The translations under genes and the position numbers were made by a program. The notes beneath the pieces are model-generated. The model had not been told where the DNA came from and did no database searches. It saw only the letters and a list, made by a program, of their open reading frames with translations. 64,000 bases of DNA from Budorcas taxicolor (Eukaryota > Chordata > Mammalia > Artiodactyla > Bovidae): positions 38,012,501 through 38,076,500 of the forward strand of contig NC_068913.1 in assembly GCF_023091745.1 (NCBI RefSeq). Reading direction: 5' to 3'. Positions 10,255 to 20,205 of this stretch are shown here, piece after piece. The first letter of the stretch is position 1, and every line of letters starts with the position of its first letter.

Positions 10255-13200
10255 CAAACACTCACTTCCAAAAACACAAGAGCGGATTCTGCACATGGAC
10301 ATCACCAGATGGTCAACACCAAAATCAGATTGATTATATTCTTTGAATCCAAATATGAAGAAGCTCTATACAGTCAGGGAAAACAAGACTGGGAGCTGAC
10401 TGTGGCTCATATGAACTCCTTATTGCCAAATTCTGACTTAAAGTGAAGAAAGTAGGAAAAACCACTAGACCATTCAGGCATGTCCTAAATCAAACCCCTA
10501 ACGATTATACAGTGGAAAGGAGAAATAGATTTAAGAAAATAGATCTGATAGACAGAGTGCCTGATGAATTATGGATGAAGTTCATGACATTGTAAAAAGA
10601 CAGGGAAACAAGACCATCCTCCTACAAAACAAATGCAATAAAGCAAAATGGCTGTCTGAGGAGGCCTTACAAATAGCAGTGCAAAGAAAAGAAGCAAAAG
10701 AAAAGGAGAAAAGGAAATATATACCCACTTGAAGGCAGAGTTTCAAAGAATAGCAAAGAGAGATAATAAAGCCTTCCTCAGCGATCAGTGCAAAGAAATA
10801 GAGGAAAACAACAGAATGGGAGAGACTAGAATCTCTTCAAGAAAATTAGAGATATCAAGGGAACATTTCATGCAAAGATGGGCACAATAAAGGACAGAAA
10901 TGGTATGGACCTAACAGAAACAGAACATATTAAGAAGAGGTGGCAAGAATACACAGAAGAACTGTACAAAAAAAGATCTTCAGGACCGGGATAATCACAG
11001 TGGTGTGATCACTCACCTAGAGCCAGACATCCTGGAATGTGAAGTCAAGTGGGCCTTAGGAAGCATCACTATGAATAAGACTAGTGGAGGTGATGGAATG
11101 CCAATTGAGCTATTTCAAATCCAGAAAGATGATGCTGTGAAAGTGCTGCTCTCATTATGTCAGGAAATTTGGAAACCTCAGCAGTAGCCACAGGACTGGA
11201 AAAGGTCAGTTTTCATTCAAATCCCAGAGAAAGACTATGCCAAATAATGCTCAAACTGCTGCACAATTGCACTAATCTCACACACTAGGTAATGCTCAAA
11301 ATTCTTCAAGCCAAGCTTCAACATTATGAGAACCATAAAATTTCAGATGTTCAAGCTGGTTTTAGAAAAGGTAGAGGAACCAGAGATCAAATTGTCAACA
11401 TCCGATAGATCATCAAAAAAGCAAGAGAGTTCCAGAAAAAACATCTATTTCTGCTTTATTGACAATGCCAAAGCCTTTTACTGTGTAGAGCACAGTAAAC
11501 TGTGTAAAATTCTGAAAGAGTTGGAAATAGCAGACCACCTGACCTGCCTCTTTTTTTTTTTTTTTTTTTTTTACTGGATCATTTTTTTTTTTTTACTTTG
11601 TGCCTTCTGACTTTTATTTTATTTATTTATTTTTTTTAATTTTAAAATCTTTAATTCTTACATGTGTTCCCAAACATGAACCCCCCTCCCACCTCCCTCC
11701 CCATAACATCTCTGTGGGTCATCCCCATGCACCAGCCCCAAGCATGCTGTATCCTGCGTCAGACATAGACTGGCGATTCATTTCTTACATGATAGTATAC
11801 ATGATAGAATGCCATTCTCCCAAATCATCCCACCCTCTCCCTCTCCCTCTGAGTCCAAAAGTCCGTTATACACAGCTGTGTCTTTTTTCCTGTCTTGCAT
11901 ACAGGGTCGTCATTGCCATCTTTCTAAATTCCATATATATGTGTTGGTATACTGTATTGGTGTTTTCCTTTCTGGCTTACTTCACTCTGTATAATCGGCT
12001 CCAGTTTCATCCATCTCATCAGAACTGAATCAAATGAATTCTTTTTAACGGCTGAGTAATACTCCATTGTGTATATGTACCACAGCTTTCTTATCCATTC
12101 ATCTGCTGATGGACATCTAGGTTGTTTCCATGTCCTGGCTATTATAAACAGTGCTGCGATGAACATTGGGGTACATGTGTCTCTTTCAATTCTGGTTTCC
12201 TCGGTGTGTATGCCCAGCAGTGGGATTGCTGGGTCATAAGGTAGTTCTATTTGCAATTTTTTAAGGAATCTCCACACGGTTCTCCATAGTGGCTGTACTA
12301 CTTTGCATTCCCACCAACAGTGTGGAGGGTTCCCTTTTCTCCACACCCTTTCCAGCATTTATTGCTTGAGAAACCTATATTCAGGTCAGGAAGCAACAGT
12401 TAGAACTGGACATGGAACAACAGACTGGTTCCAAATCAGGAAAGGGGTATGTCAAGGCTGTATATTGTCACCCTGCTTATTTAACTTATACGCAGAGTAC
12501 ATCATGAGAAATGCTGGGCTGGATGAAGCACAAGCTGGAATCAAGATTGCCGGGAAAAATATCAATAACCTCAGATACACAGATGACACCACCCTTATGG
12601 AAGAAAGCAAAGAACTAAAGAGCCTCTTGATGAAAGTGAAAGAAGAGAGTGAAAAACTTGGCTTACATCTCCACATTCAGAAAACAAAGATCATGACATC
12701 TGGTCCCATCACTTCATGGCAAATAGAGGGAGAAACAGTGGAAAAAGTGACAGACTTTATTTTTGGGGGGCTCCAAAATCACTGCAGATGGTGACTGCAG
12801 TCATGAAATAAAAAGACGCTTGCTCCTTGAAAGAAAAGTTATGACCAACCTAGACTGCATATTAAAAAGCAGAGACATTACTTTGTCAACAAGGGTCCAG
12901 TTAGTCAAGGCTATGGTTTTTCCAGTAGTCATGTATGGATGTGAGAGTAGGACAATAAAGAAAGTTGAGTGCCAAAGAATTGATGCTTTTGAACTGTGAT
13001 GTTGGAGAAGACTCTTGAGAGTCCCTTGAACTGCAAGGAGAACCAACCAGTCCAGATCCTTAGAGAAATCAGTCCTGAATATTCATTGGAAGGACTGATG
13101 TTGAAGCCGAAATTTCAATACTTTGATCACCTGATGCGAAGAGCTGACTCCTTTGAAAAGACCTTGATGCTGGGAAATGTTGAAGGCAGGAGGAGAAGGG

Positions 13201-13361
13201 GACAACAGAGGATGAGATGGTTGGATGGCATCACCAATTCAATAGGCATGAGTTTTAGTATACTCCAGGAGTTGGTGATGGACAGGGAGGCCTGGCGTGC
13301 TGTAGTCTGTGGGGTCGCAAAGAGTCGGACATGACTGAGAGTCGGACTGAACTGAACTGAA
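10255..13361 (+). mobile_element. BovB (RTE) LINE, sense, split by an L1
   Basis: This is the longest BovB copy in the window. It starts before the reverse transcriptase ('ggacatcaccagatggtcaa' at about 10297) and runs to the terminal 'ctgaactgaactga' at 13361, interrupted at 11551-12361 by an antisense L1. Coding pieces in order: 11005-11187 (ECEVKWALGSITMNKTSGGD), 11326-11550 (IYFCFIDNAKAFYCVEHSKL), 12363-12794 (GCILSPCLFNLYAEYIMRNA; catalytic YTDD), 12763-12999 (GGSKITADGDCSHEIKRRLL) and 12996-13334 (RRRRGQQRMRWLDGITNSIG). The breaks include a frameshift at the G-run at about 12766-12771. No functional protein is possible. Confidence 0.93.
11551..12361 (-). mobile_element. L1 LINE, antisense, 5'-truncated, nested in BovB
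   Basis: The insertion starts with a 22-base poly-T (11551-11572; a second T run lies at 11582-11594), which is the 3' tail on the minus strand. A 3' untranslated part follows to about 11923. Then a 144-codon open frame (11924-12358, minus) reads as the C-terminus of L1 ORF2, with PAIPLLGIHTEETRIERDTC and WIRKLWYIYTMEYYSAVKKN. The open frame is uninterrupted, so the copy is younger than the BovB around it. The 5' truncation is at about 12361. A clear long target-site duplication is not visible; flanks share only a few bases around 'cttgag'. Confidence 0.92.
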
Positions 13362-13545
13362 GCTTTATTTTGTATGAAAAGGTTGATAAAGATACTGAAT
13401 AGTTTAAGAGTTGTAAGAAGAATTTATAGTGAGATAGTAAATGTATAAATGCACAATGACATTTTATCTGAATGATAAAAGAATTCAGGCCTACAGCCTC
13501 AGCAGCCACCAGCCTGAGCAGCCAATGCACAGTCCTTGCAGCAGC

Positions 13546-13874
13546 TGTCCCAGAATGGTCCTGACTTCAGTGACTCTGTTTCCTTTATTTTCCCTGTTAA
13601 CTCACTGTCTACCAACGTAAGTCAAATGTGCTTCTCAAACCACTCACACAGGATGACTTACTCTAGTTATACTTGTCTCTAGTTTCATGGGCTAACAACA
13701 TCTAATCACAGCACACCTGAAGCCTTCCCGGCTTTCATTAAAGACCTTTTTCTCTCTGCTTGACTTTAGATCTCTGCTAAAATCAAGTGATGACGTCCAA
13801 TCTTGCTATAACAAGCTCTGAATAAATAGCCTCACTTTTTCTTTATTTGGGTTGGCTTTATTTTCCCCAAAACA
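13546..13874 (+). repeat. Solo-LTR-like fragment
   Basis: A 0.33-kb block starts TGTCC and ends near 'ccccaaaaca', and carries 'aagctctgaataaatagcct' followed by 'ctttttctttatttgggttg'. AATAAA close to the 3' end and a T-rich tail are what one expects of an endogenous retroviral LTR (R-U5). No internal retroviral genes flank it. The family is not identified and the ends are a guess. Confidence 0.35.
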
Positions 13875-14805
13875 AAATATGCATGCCTAAAACCATCAGA
13901 GATAACAGTTGAAATAACAGATACACAATTTATAGCTAGTAAATCAATAGCCACAAAGAGGATGAGAGGAAGCATCAATACCTTTATTATTTTAACAAAT
14001 GTCAAGATAGGGAAGATTAGATAGAAATAAAAAAATATTAGAGACTATAAAATAACATCTAACAAATCTAAATGTGTCACTAATAGGAGGATTAAGTTCA
14101 TGAATTAAATGACAGAACATCAGATTATATAATACTTTATGCAATGCAAAAGCTGTAACCATTGTAAATAGACATGCATAGCCATCTAGAAAGATTGAAG
14201 CTAATTTTCATATAAAATGAAATAAAAGTTTCATTGAAGGTAATTCCCATATTTCATATAGGAAACAAATACATAAAAACAGCTTTATAATATATGTTAT
14301 ACAGATTTTAAAAAGTCAAATGCATCAGTTGGAATAGAGCTTAGAATTGCATAATAATTATAGCAAAATATAATATAAATATATTTCATTACTGTCCATG
14401 CTTTAAATAAAATGATCTTGGAATACACAATGAACATTTGACAGTAATCTAAAGAGAATTTTTAAAAGTCACAATCATAGTTGGAGATATAAATTATAGA
14501 AGGGTAACAGATTGTATGAAATAGGAACTAAATTATAAAACACAAAAGAATCATTAGGGAATTAGAGGATTTGAATAAAATAACTGAATAATTTGATGCA
14601 AGGACAACAGAACCCAGTAAAATATAATAAAAATATTATGTATAATATATTATGTATTAACATAATATAAAATGCAGTGAACAAATTCAATACACTTAAA
14701 AATTTGTACCAAACAGCGTTCTAAAATATATATTTACTATCAAAATTGTCTCAGGGTGGAAAGAAAACTTGTGTAGTCTAGTGAGCATTTGAAAAATGGA
14801 ATAAG
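13875..14805. other. Unassigned, very AT-rich
   Basis: No gene or clear repeat. A-rich phrasing at 13990-14700 could be a decayed L1/HAL1 body, but nothing can be aligned by eye. Confidence 0.5.
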
Positions 14806-15023
14806 TAAGTAAATGTCTGCTTGGTTGTGTCCGACTCTTTGCGACCCCATGGGCTGTAGCCCCAGGCTCCTCTGTCCATGGGATTTTCCAGGCAAGAATA
14901 CTGGAGTGGGTACCATTTTCACCTCCAGGGGATCTTCCCAACCCAGGGATTGAACCATGTCTCCTGCACTGGTAGGTGGATTCTTGACCACTGCACCACC
15001 CAGGAAGTTCTAAGTAAATGTCT
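14806..15023 (-). mobile_element. Bov-tA SINE, antisense, perfect 13-bp TSD
   Basis: The SINE body lies at 14819-15010: tail-side 'gtgtccgactctttgcgacc', 'ttttccaggcaagaatactg', 'ggggatcttcccaacccagg', and the tRNA-derived head ending 'caccacccaggaagttc'. It is bounded by the identical 13-mer taagtaaatgtct at 14806-14818 and 15011-15023, the signature of target-primed insertion. It interrupts otherwise unassigned DNA. Confidence 0.95.
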
Positions 15024-15099
15024 AAGAATATCTTAGGCACTGTTGATTTTAAAGGGTATTTTAAATATCAAATCTTCAAGAAATAATGATTTTTACAAA

Positions 15100-15345
15100 C
15101 AGTTCCAAACAATAGGAGAATGAAATATATCCTAAAAATTTTGTTTAAGTAGAATCATATAACATGTGATTGTTTTTGCCTGACTTCTTCATATAGCATA
15201 ATGTTTTGAGGGTTCATTCATGTAGCATTTATCAAAACTTCATTTCTTTTCATGGCTGAATGATATTTAATTGTATGGATATACTACATTTTATCTTTTC
15301 ATCAATTTATGGACATTTGGATTTTTTCACATTTTTATATGAAAG
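15100..15345 (-). repeat. L1M-type fragment, antisense
   Basis: Read on the plus strand: 'gtagaatcatataacatgtg', 'catatagcataatgttttga', 'ggttcattcatgtagcattt', 'catggctgaatgatatttaa', 'tatggacatttggattttt'. This is the usual antisense image of the 3' part of old mammalian L1 elements. All frames are broken. Confidence 0.75.
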
Positions 15346-15559
15346 ACATGAAAAGACATTTTTTAAGGCATTTATGAAGGCTGTATAAGGGAGGAAGTGT
15401 CAAGATGTGAGGTGAGAAAATAAGGAGCTTACCTCCCCCACCAAATATATCAAAAATAAAACTATATGTGGAACAATTCTCACTGAAAACTAACTGGTAG
15501 CTGGCAGAAGCTTGCAACCAAAGTTGCAAGAAAGATGCATACCTAATGGAGTAGGAAGG

Positions 15560-16735
15560 GAAGAATAGTGATCAGGTTCAGACCTGTGTCCTTGGAAGTG
15601 TTCTCAGAGGAAGGGCGAAAGTACACAGACTCCCCGGGGAGCGAGCATGATCTGAGCCAGAGATTGGGCTTCCTGGTCCTGGGCTCCTATGTGGAGGACA
15701 CAAGCCCCTTGGTTTGTTGGAGGGCCTCTAGGACAAATAGAAGGGCTAGGGGGTGCTGGATACAGCTCATGAGGAAGGCACACACTAAACAGCCTCAGAA
15801 GCAGGACAGAGAAGTCTGCTCTCAAGGCTGCTGTGCTTCTATCACCTCCTCCCCGCCTGCACCAGTCTGAGCTATGTGAATGCTGCAGTCCCACTCACTC
15901 CATGCCACCGCGTGGCACTGGATCTGGGTCACCCATGACTAGGAAAAAGGCTCATCCTAAGGACACTGAGGTGACCCAGTCCTGGGCAGAGACTTGACAG
16001 AGGTGGTGGTGACCACTACTGGAGCTTACTCAAGTGGTGTCTCAGAAGCTCAGCTCCAGTAGACATCAAGAATCATGCAGGATCCCACCAACTTTGTGGA
16101 GTGCTTCCACAAGTAAAACAGGGGTGGCAGAGGCTGGGGGCAATGAGCAGCTGTGAGAGACAAGGGGGACCTGCACCCAAGGCTTTGTCTGAGAAGAGCC
16201 ATAGGTACCTACCTACACAGACAACGAATTGGACCTCTGATTACACATAGGTTCCACTTACATCAGCACCTCCCTCCTATAGGGCAAAGCTCCTGGTGTG
16301 GGAAGAGGGGAAACCACATACTTAAAGGAAATAGAACCAACTCAAGGCTGACACTCAGTGCTTTTGCTCCAGGAACTCGAGATCAGACTCCACCCTTGAT
16401 GGGATGGTGATAGTCAGTCACTGATCAGAGAGGAAATTCTTCCTCATACCGGGCACTGTGATATCCCCTCTGTTTCGAGTTCCACCTACTACCAAAGTGG
16501 TAGCTGCCAACACATCCTGAGAAAACAGTGACTTGTGCCCATGCCAAATCTAGTTCTCTAAAAGAAAATGAATGTTATGAAGGCAAGTCACAAAAGAGCA
16601 TCTTTTGGGGTGGTAAAAATGGGGAAAATTTCCCTAAGAAATTGGCAATGAGAAGCAGATTACCAGTAGGAGACAATTTTTCACTCAATGGACTGCCCAG
16701 TATTAGCAAGGATTAGGAGGATGATTTAGCCCTAA
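15560..16735 (+). repeat. GC-richer block, probably an old L1 5' untranslated region
   Basis: This is about 1.2 kb whose composition stands out from the surrounding AT-rich DNA. Phrases such as 'aaggacactgaggtgaccca', 'gcagagacttgacagaggtg' and 'ggcaaagctcctggtgtggg' recall the 5' promoter region of ancient mammalian L1 elements, and 'agaaattggcaatgagaagc' further on fits the step toward ORF1. Open frames at 15568-15870 (plus), 15604-15894 (minus) and 16153-16410 (plus) have no recognisable domain. Alternatives are an endogenous retroviral internal region or a processed pseudogene. Confidence 0.4.
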
Positions 16736-17089
16736 ATACTGCTAGAGGGGATGAAAACAAGTATGTTACAAGGAATGCTGATTTGGTAATTCCCTTTTTT
16801 CCTATTATATCATATTTGAGAAAATTGGGAAGAATATGTAAGACATGATATCAGTTGTTGGTACAATATTGTGTACTTAATTATTCCCCTATTATTCTGT
16901 TTGTTTGACCAATTTCACTGTAAAATGAATAAGACAAGAAAAACAAAGTAACTAAGTGGTAATAAAAAATAATAAATTGAATCTACAAAACTGAATAACA
17001 GAAGGGATATAATTTATGTTGTTTGGCTAGGATAATCCTCTCTAAGGCCCTGACTTTTAAGCTGAGACTTTAATTATTTAAATAGAAAT
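16736..17089. other. Unassigned AT-rich sequence
   Basis: No gene or repeat recognised. Confidence 0.5.
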
Positions 17090-17540
17090 TTCCAGAGGCA
17101 CAGTTGGCAAGAGAGTTTTTCAGACCAAACAAAAGGCGGATAATAAAGCTCTGAAAAAAGAAATAGTTGGGACATTTCTAGGGAGAGAAAGGAGGCCAGC
17201 TTGGCTTGAGTGGAATGAAAGATTAAAGGGATCCAAGAGAAGGTGACTATGGCAAGGGCATTTATTTTATTTAAGAGAAATAGGAAACTGAATGATTTAA
17301 GCAGGGACATATTGAAATCAGGTTTGTGTTTTATAATTTTGTTCTCTTATGAGAAGACTAGATTTAAAAGGTCAAGAAGAGACCGGGAGACAGTAGACTG
17401 AAGATCGTTACCTTTGTCAAGACAAGAGATGATAATGATGTAGACAGAGAGGAATTAACCAATTAAAGAAAAGTATGAAGCAGAATCATCAGGACTTTAT
17501 GATAGACAGCATGTAGAAAGTGAAGGAGAGGAAGTTTTTG
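17090..17540 (+). repeat. Old mammalian repeat, family unresolved
   Basis: The order 'ggaggccagcttggcttgag', 'gatttaagcagggacatatt', 'ggtttgtgttttataatttt', 'ggtcaagaagagaccgggag', 'caagacaagagatgataatg' follows a well-known high-copy mammalian sequence that I cannot name with confidence. It is purine-rich on the plus strand, strongly diverged and has no coding potential. Confidence 0.5.
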
Positions 17541-18144
17541 AAGTATGGCTCTTAGATTGGCTAGAGATCAAGACTTCGACACCAAAGTAAAGAAAGATTT
17601 TTAAATTCCCAAATAAATATAAAACCAAGTAATGACCAACATATTTGTTCATCTAATAAGACGTATTGCTTATTTCTTTCAGTATTCTTTCAAATGGGAA
17701 TGTTCACTTATTACTTTTCAAAATCAATCTTATAATATTTGAGTTCTTTTATGTATTGACTTTTACATAGTTTTGCTTAATAGTTGTAATTTTTAAAATC
17801 CACTTGTCAAATTTCTAACAATATTCATGTTACTGATTGGATACCCTGTAAGAGATTGTGAAATTTATAGTTTCTTTTGGAGAATATTAATAATTCACTG
17901 TTTATGATAAATATATCTTATTAAGCCTTTGACATTTTAAATATGTTTTTATTTAGAGAAAAGACAAAGAGTTACAAGTAAATACCTGGCAGCCAAGAAG
18001 AAAAACTCATGATGTTTAAAGAAATTTAATCACATATTTTTCATAAGATTCCACTGAAGATGAACTGATTTTAAATTCAATAATTTGCTTTTTTAATATT
18101 ATAAGAACTCTGAAACCTAAAAATAGATTAAAAAACAATAGCAA
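17541..18144. other. Unassigned AT-rich sequence
   Basis: No gene, RNA or repeat recognised. Confidence 0.5.
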
Positions 18145-18290
18145 TCATAAAATTAGCTAACATTTCTTGAGGACATACCATCTGCCTAACATTGTATAAA
18201 GAAATTTATAATTCTCCTGATAATCCATATGTTAAGTATTATTATTCTCTTTTAGCAGATGGGAAAATAGAAGCAAAGTAGAAAAAATAA
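18145..18290 (-). repeat. MIR SINE, antisense
   Basis: The reverse-strand image of MIR is clear: 'agctaacatttcttgaggac', 'ctgcctaacattgtataaag', 'ctcctgataatccatatgtt', 'attattattctcttttagca', 'gatgggaaaatagaagcaaa'. Order and spacing are right for a 145-bp fragment. Confidence 0.8.
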
Positions 18291-18605
18291 GACGCAGAAA
18301 AAATCTAAAACTAAATATTTCTGTTAGAATGAAATCATCTGCTTATAGTTCTATGTACTGGACAGCCAGACATTTCACAAACCTCAAATTTGGTGTAAGG
18401 GTGTCAGCTGATACTAGCTTCCAGACTTGAATAAAGAAGTGGATACTATCTGGCTCCACATTGTTAAAAAGGAAATTGCATTCTCTCAAATTTGAGATTA
18501 TTGAATAACATCCTTAGATCCAGAGATGAAAGTCTATTTTAGGTGTCATCATGAAAACTGTAACACAATTATATTTTTATTTTAAAACCAACCTATTGGT
18601 TTTAC
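18291..18605. other. Unassigned AT-rich sequence
   Basis: Nothing recognised. Confidence 0.5.
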
Positions 18606-18859
18606 CTGGAGCTCCAGTACTTTGGACACCTCATGCGAAGAGTTGACTCATTGGAAAAGACTCTGATGCTGGGAGGGATTGGGGGCAGGAGGAGAAGGGG
18701 ATGACCGAGGATGAGATGGCTGGATGGCATCACGGACTCGATGGATGTGAGTCTGAGTGAACTCCAGGAGATGGTGATGGACAGGGAGGCCTGGCGTGCT
18801 GCAATTCATGGGGTCACAAAGAGTCGGACACAACTGAGCGACTGAACTGAATTGAACCG
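18606..18859 (+). mobile_element. BovB 3' end, sense, 5'-truncated
   Basis: About 250 bp of the BovB C-terminal coding end and tail: 'cacctcatgcgaagagttga', 'gggggcaggaggagaagggg', 'cagggaggcctggcgtgctg', ending in 'gactgaactgaattgaaccg'. It is a dead-on-arrival copy. A second BovB 3' fragment in the opposite orientation follows at 19041. Confidence 0.9.
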
Positions 18860-19040
18860 AAAGAGGGTAGGAAACACAGGAAAAGCCTTATGTTGTTTCA
18901 GAAATCTTATATGAGAAATATGTGTGTGTGGGGGGAATGTTCAACATGTGTTTGTCTAAAAGAAAGTAGATGTGTATTTATAGAAGATGCACACCTTTGA
19001 AAGCAGTATAAAATTGTATACTTTTACATTTTTAGGTAAT

Positions 19041-19278
19041 CAGTCAGTCGGTTCAGTGGCTCAGTTGTGTCCGACTCTTTGCAATCCCATGGACTGCAGC
19101 ATGCCAGGCTTCCCTGTCCATCACCAACTCCCAGAGCTTGATCAGACTCATGTCCATTGAGTCGGTGATGCCATCCAACCATCTCATCCTCTGTTATCTC
19201 CTTCTCCCGCCTTCAATCTTTCCCAGCATCAGGGTCTTTCCAATGAGCCAGTTCTTTGTATCAGGTAGCCAAAGTATA
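19041..19278 (-). mobile_element. BovB 3' end, antisense, 5'-truncated
   Basis: Antisense image of the BovB terminus: starts 'cagtcagtcggttcagtggc', then 'tgccaggcttccctgtccat', 'gatgccatccaaccatctca', and loses similarity after 'ggtagccaaagtata'. With the sense copy at 18606-18859 it forms a tail-to-tail pair about 180 bp apart. Confidence 0.9.
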
Positions 19279-19903
19279 TATTCTGTTTAATAAATTGGTT
19301 TCTACCCTATCCATATTAGATGGATATTGACAAAACTATCCAGAGAAAAAAATGGTGATTCTAATATTCATATAGTTAAAAAACAAAATTTAAATAAATG
19401 ATGTATCAGTATTCTGACAAATTACCAACTTTACTTCCAAGTACTTTTATTGATTAATACTGCATAATTTAACCCAGTAAAGGAATGTAAGATTTCAGTT
19501 TTGGATATCAAAACCTTTGTATTTCAAAGTTGAACCAAAGTTTAAGCCAAAGTTGAAAACTATTTACTGTCAATTCATGGAAATTTAGGTATACAGGGCA
19601 GTAATACAGGTCAGCAATTTTATCTTTCCTATATAAAATTCACTTGAGAGTCTAAATACAAGGAAGGTGTGTTTATCATAGGCTTTTAAGCTTGCTTTTT
19701 AAAAAAATGATTACAGGAATGATGGAAACCTAAATTTACCATAGTCTGTCTCTTTTTTCAGTCCAAGCAATGTTTTCAAACTAACAAACTACTAATTTCG
19801 CTTATGTTCAGTAAAACCAAAATATTTCTTGTTATCTTGTTCTTTGACAGCATTCATTGACCCAAAAGTTTTGCCAGTTTAAATGTATTAATGCATTAGT
19901 AGA
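19279..19903. other. Unassigned AT-rich sequence
   Basis: Nothing recognised. Confidence 0.5.
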
Positions 19904-20205
19904 TATAAGATACTGGATAAGGCAATGGCACCCCATTCCAGTACTCTTGCCTGGAAAATTCCATGGACGGAGGAGCCTGGTAGGCTGCAGTCCATGGGGT
20001 CTCTGAGAGTTGGACACGACTGAGGGACTTCCATTTCATTTTTCACTTTCATGCATTGGAGAAGGAAATGGCAACCTACTCCAGTGTTCTTGCCTGGAGA
20101 ATCCCAGGGACGGGGGAGCCTGGTGGGCTGCCATCTATGGGGTCGCACAGAGTCAGACACGACTGAAGTGACTTAGCAACAGCAGCAGCAGCAGGTGTAA
20201 GATAC
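19904..20205 (+). mobile_element. Bov-A2 SINE dimer, sense
   Basis: Two BovB-derived half units in tandem: the first 'aaggcaatggcaccccattc' to 'gagggacttccatttc', the second 'ggagaaggaaatggcaacct' to 'gaagtgacttagcaac', joined by the CACTTTC-rich linker with a (AGC)n tail. Flanking copies tataagatac (19904-19913) and tgtaagatac (20196-20205) are a 10-bp target-site duplication with one mismatch. Confidence 0.93.

Noticed and set aside
11005..11187. Functional reverse transcriptase gene in the sense BovB
   Set aside because: The frame is broken several times and split by an L1; no copy in the window keeps an intact polymerase.
8761..13361. Twin-priming (5' inversion) of a single BovB
   Set aside because: In twin priming the inverted part lies upstream of, and does not overlap, the sense part in element coordinates. 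Here the inverted part contains the complete 3' end, which is also present in the sense part.
19904..20205. Tandem direct repeats that could be mistaken for a CRISPR or satellite unit
   Set aside because: They are the two half units of a Bov-A2 SINE, with linker, tail and flanking duplication; there are only two units and no spacer set.
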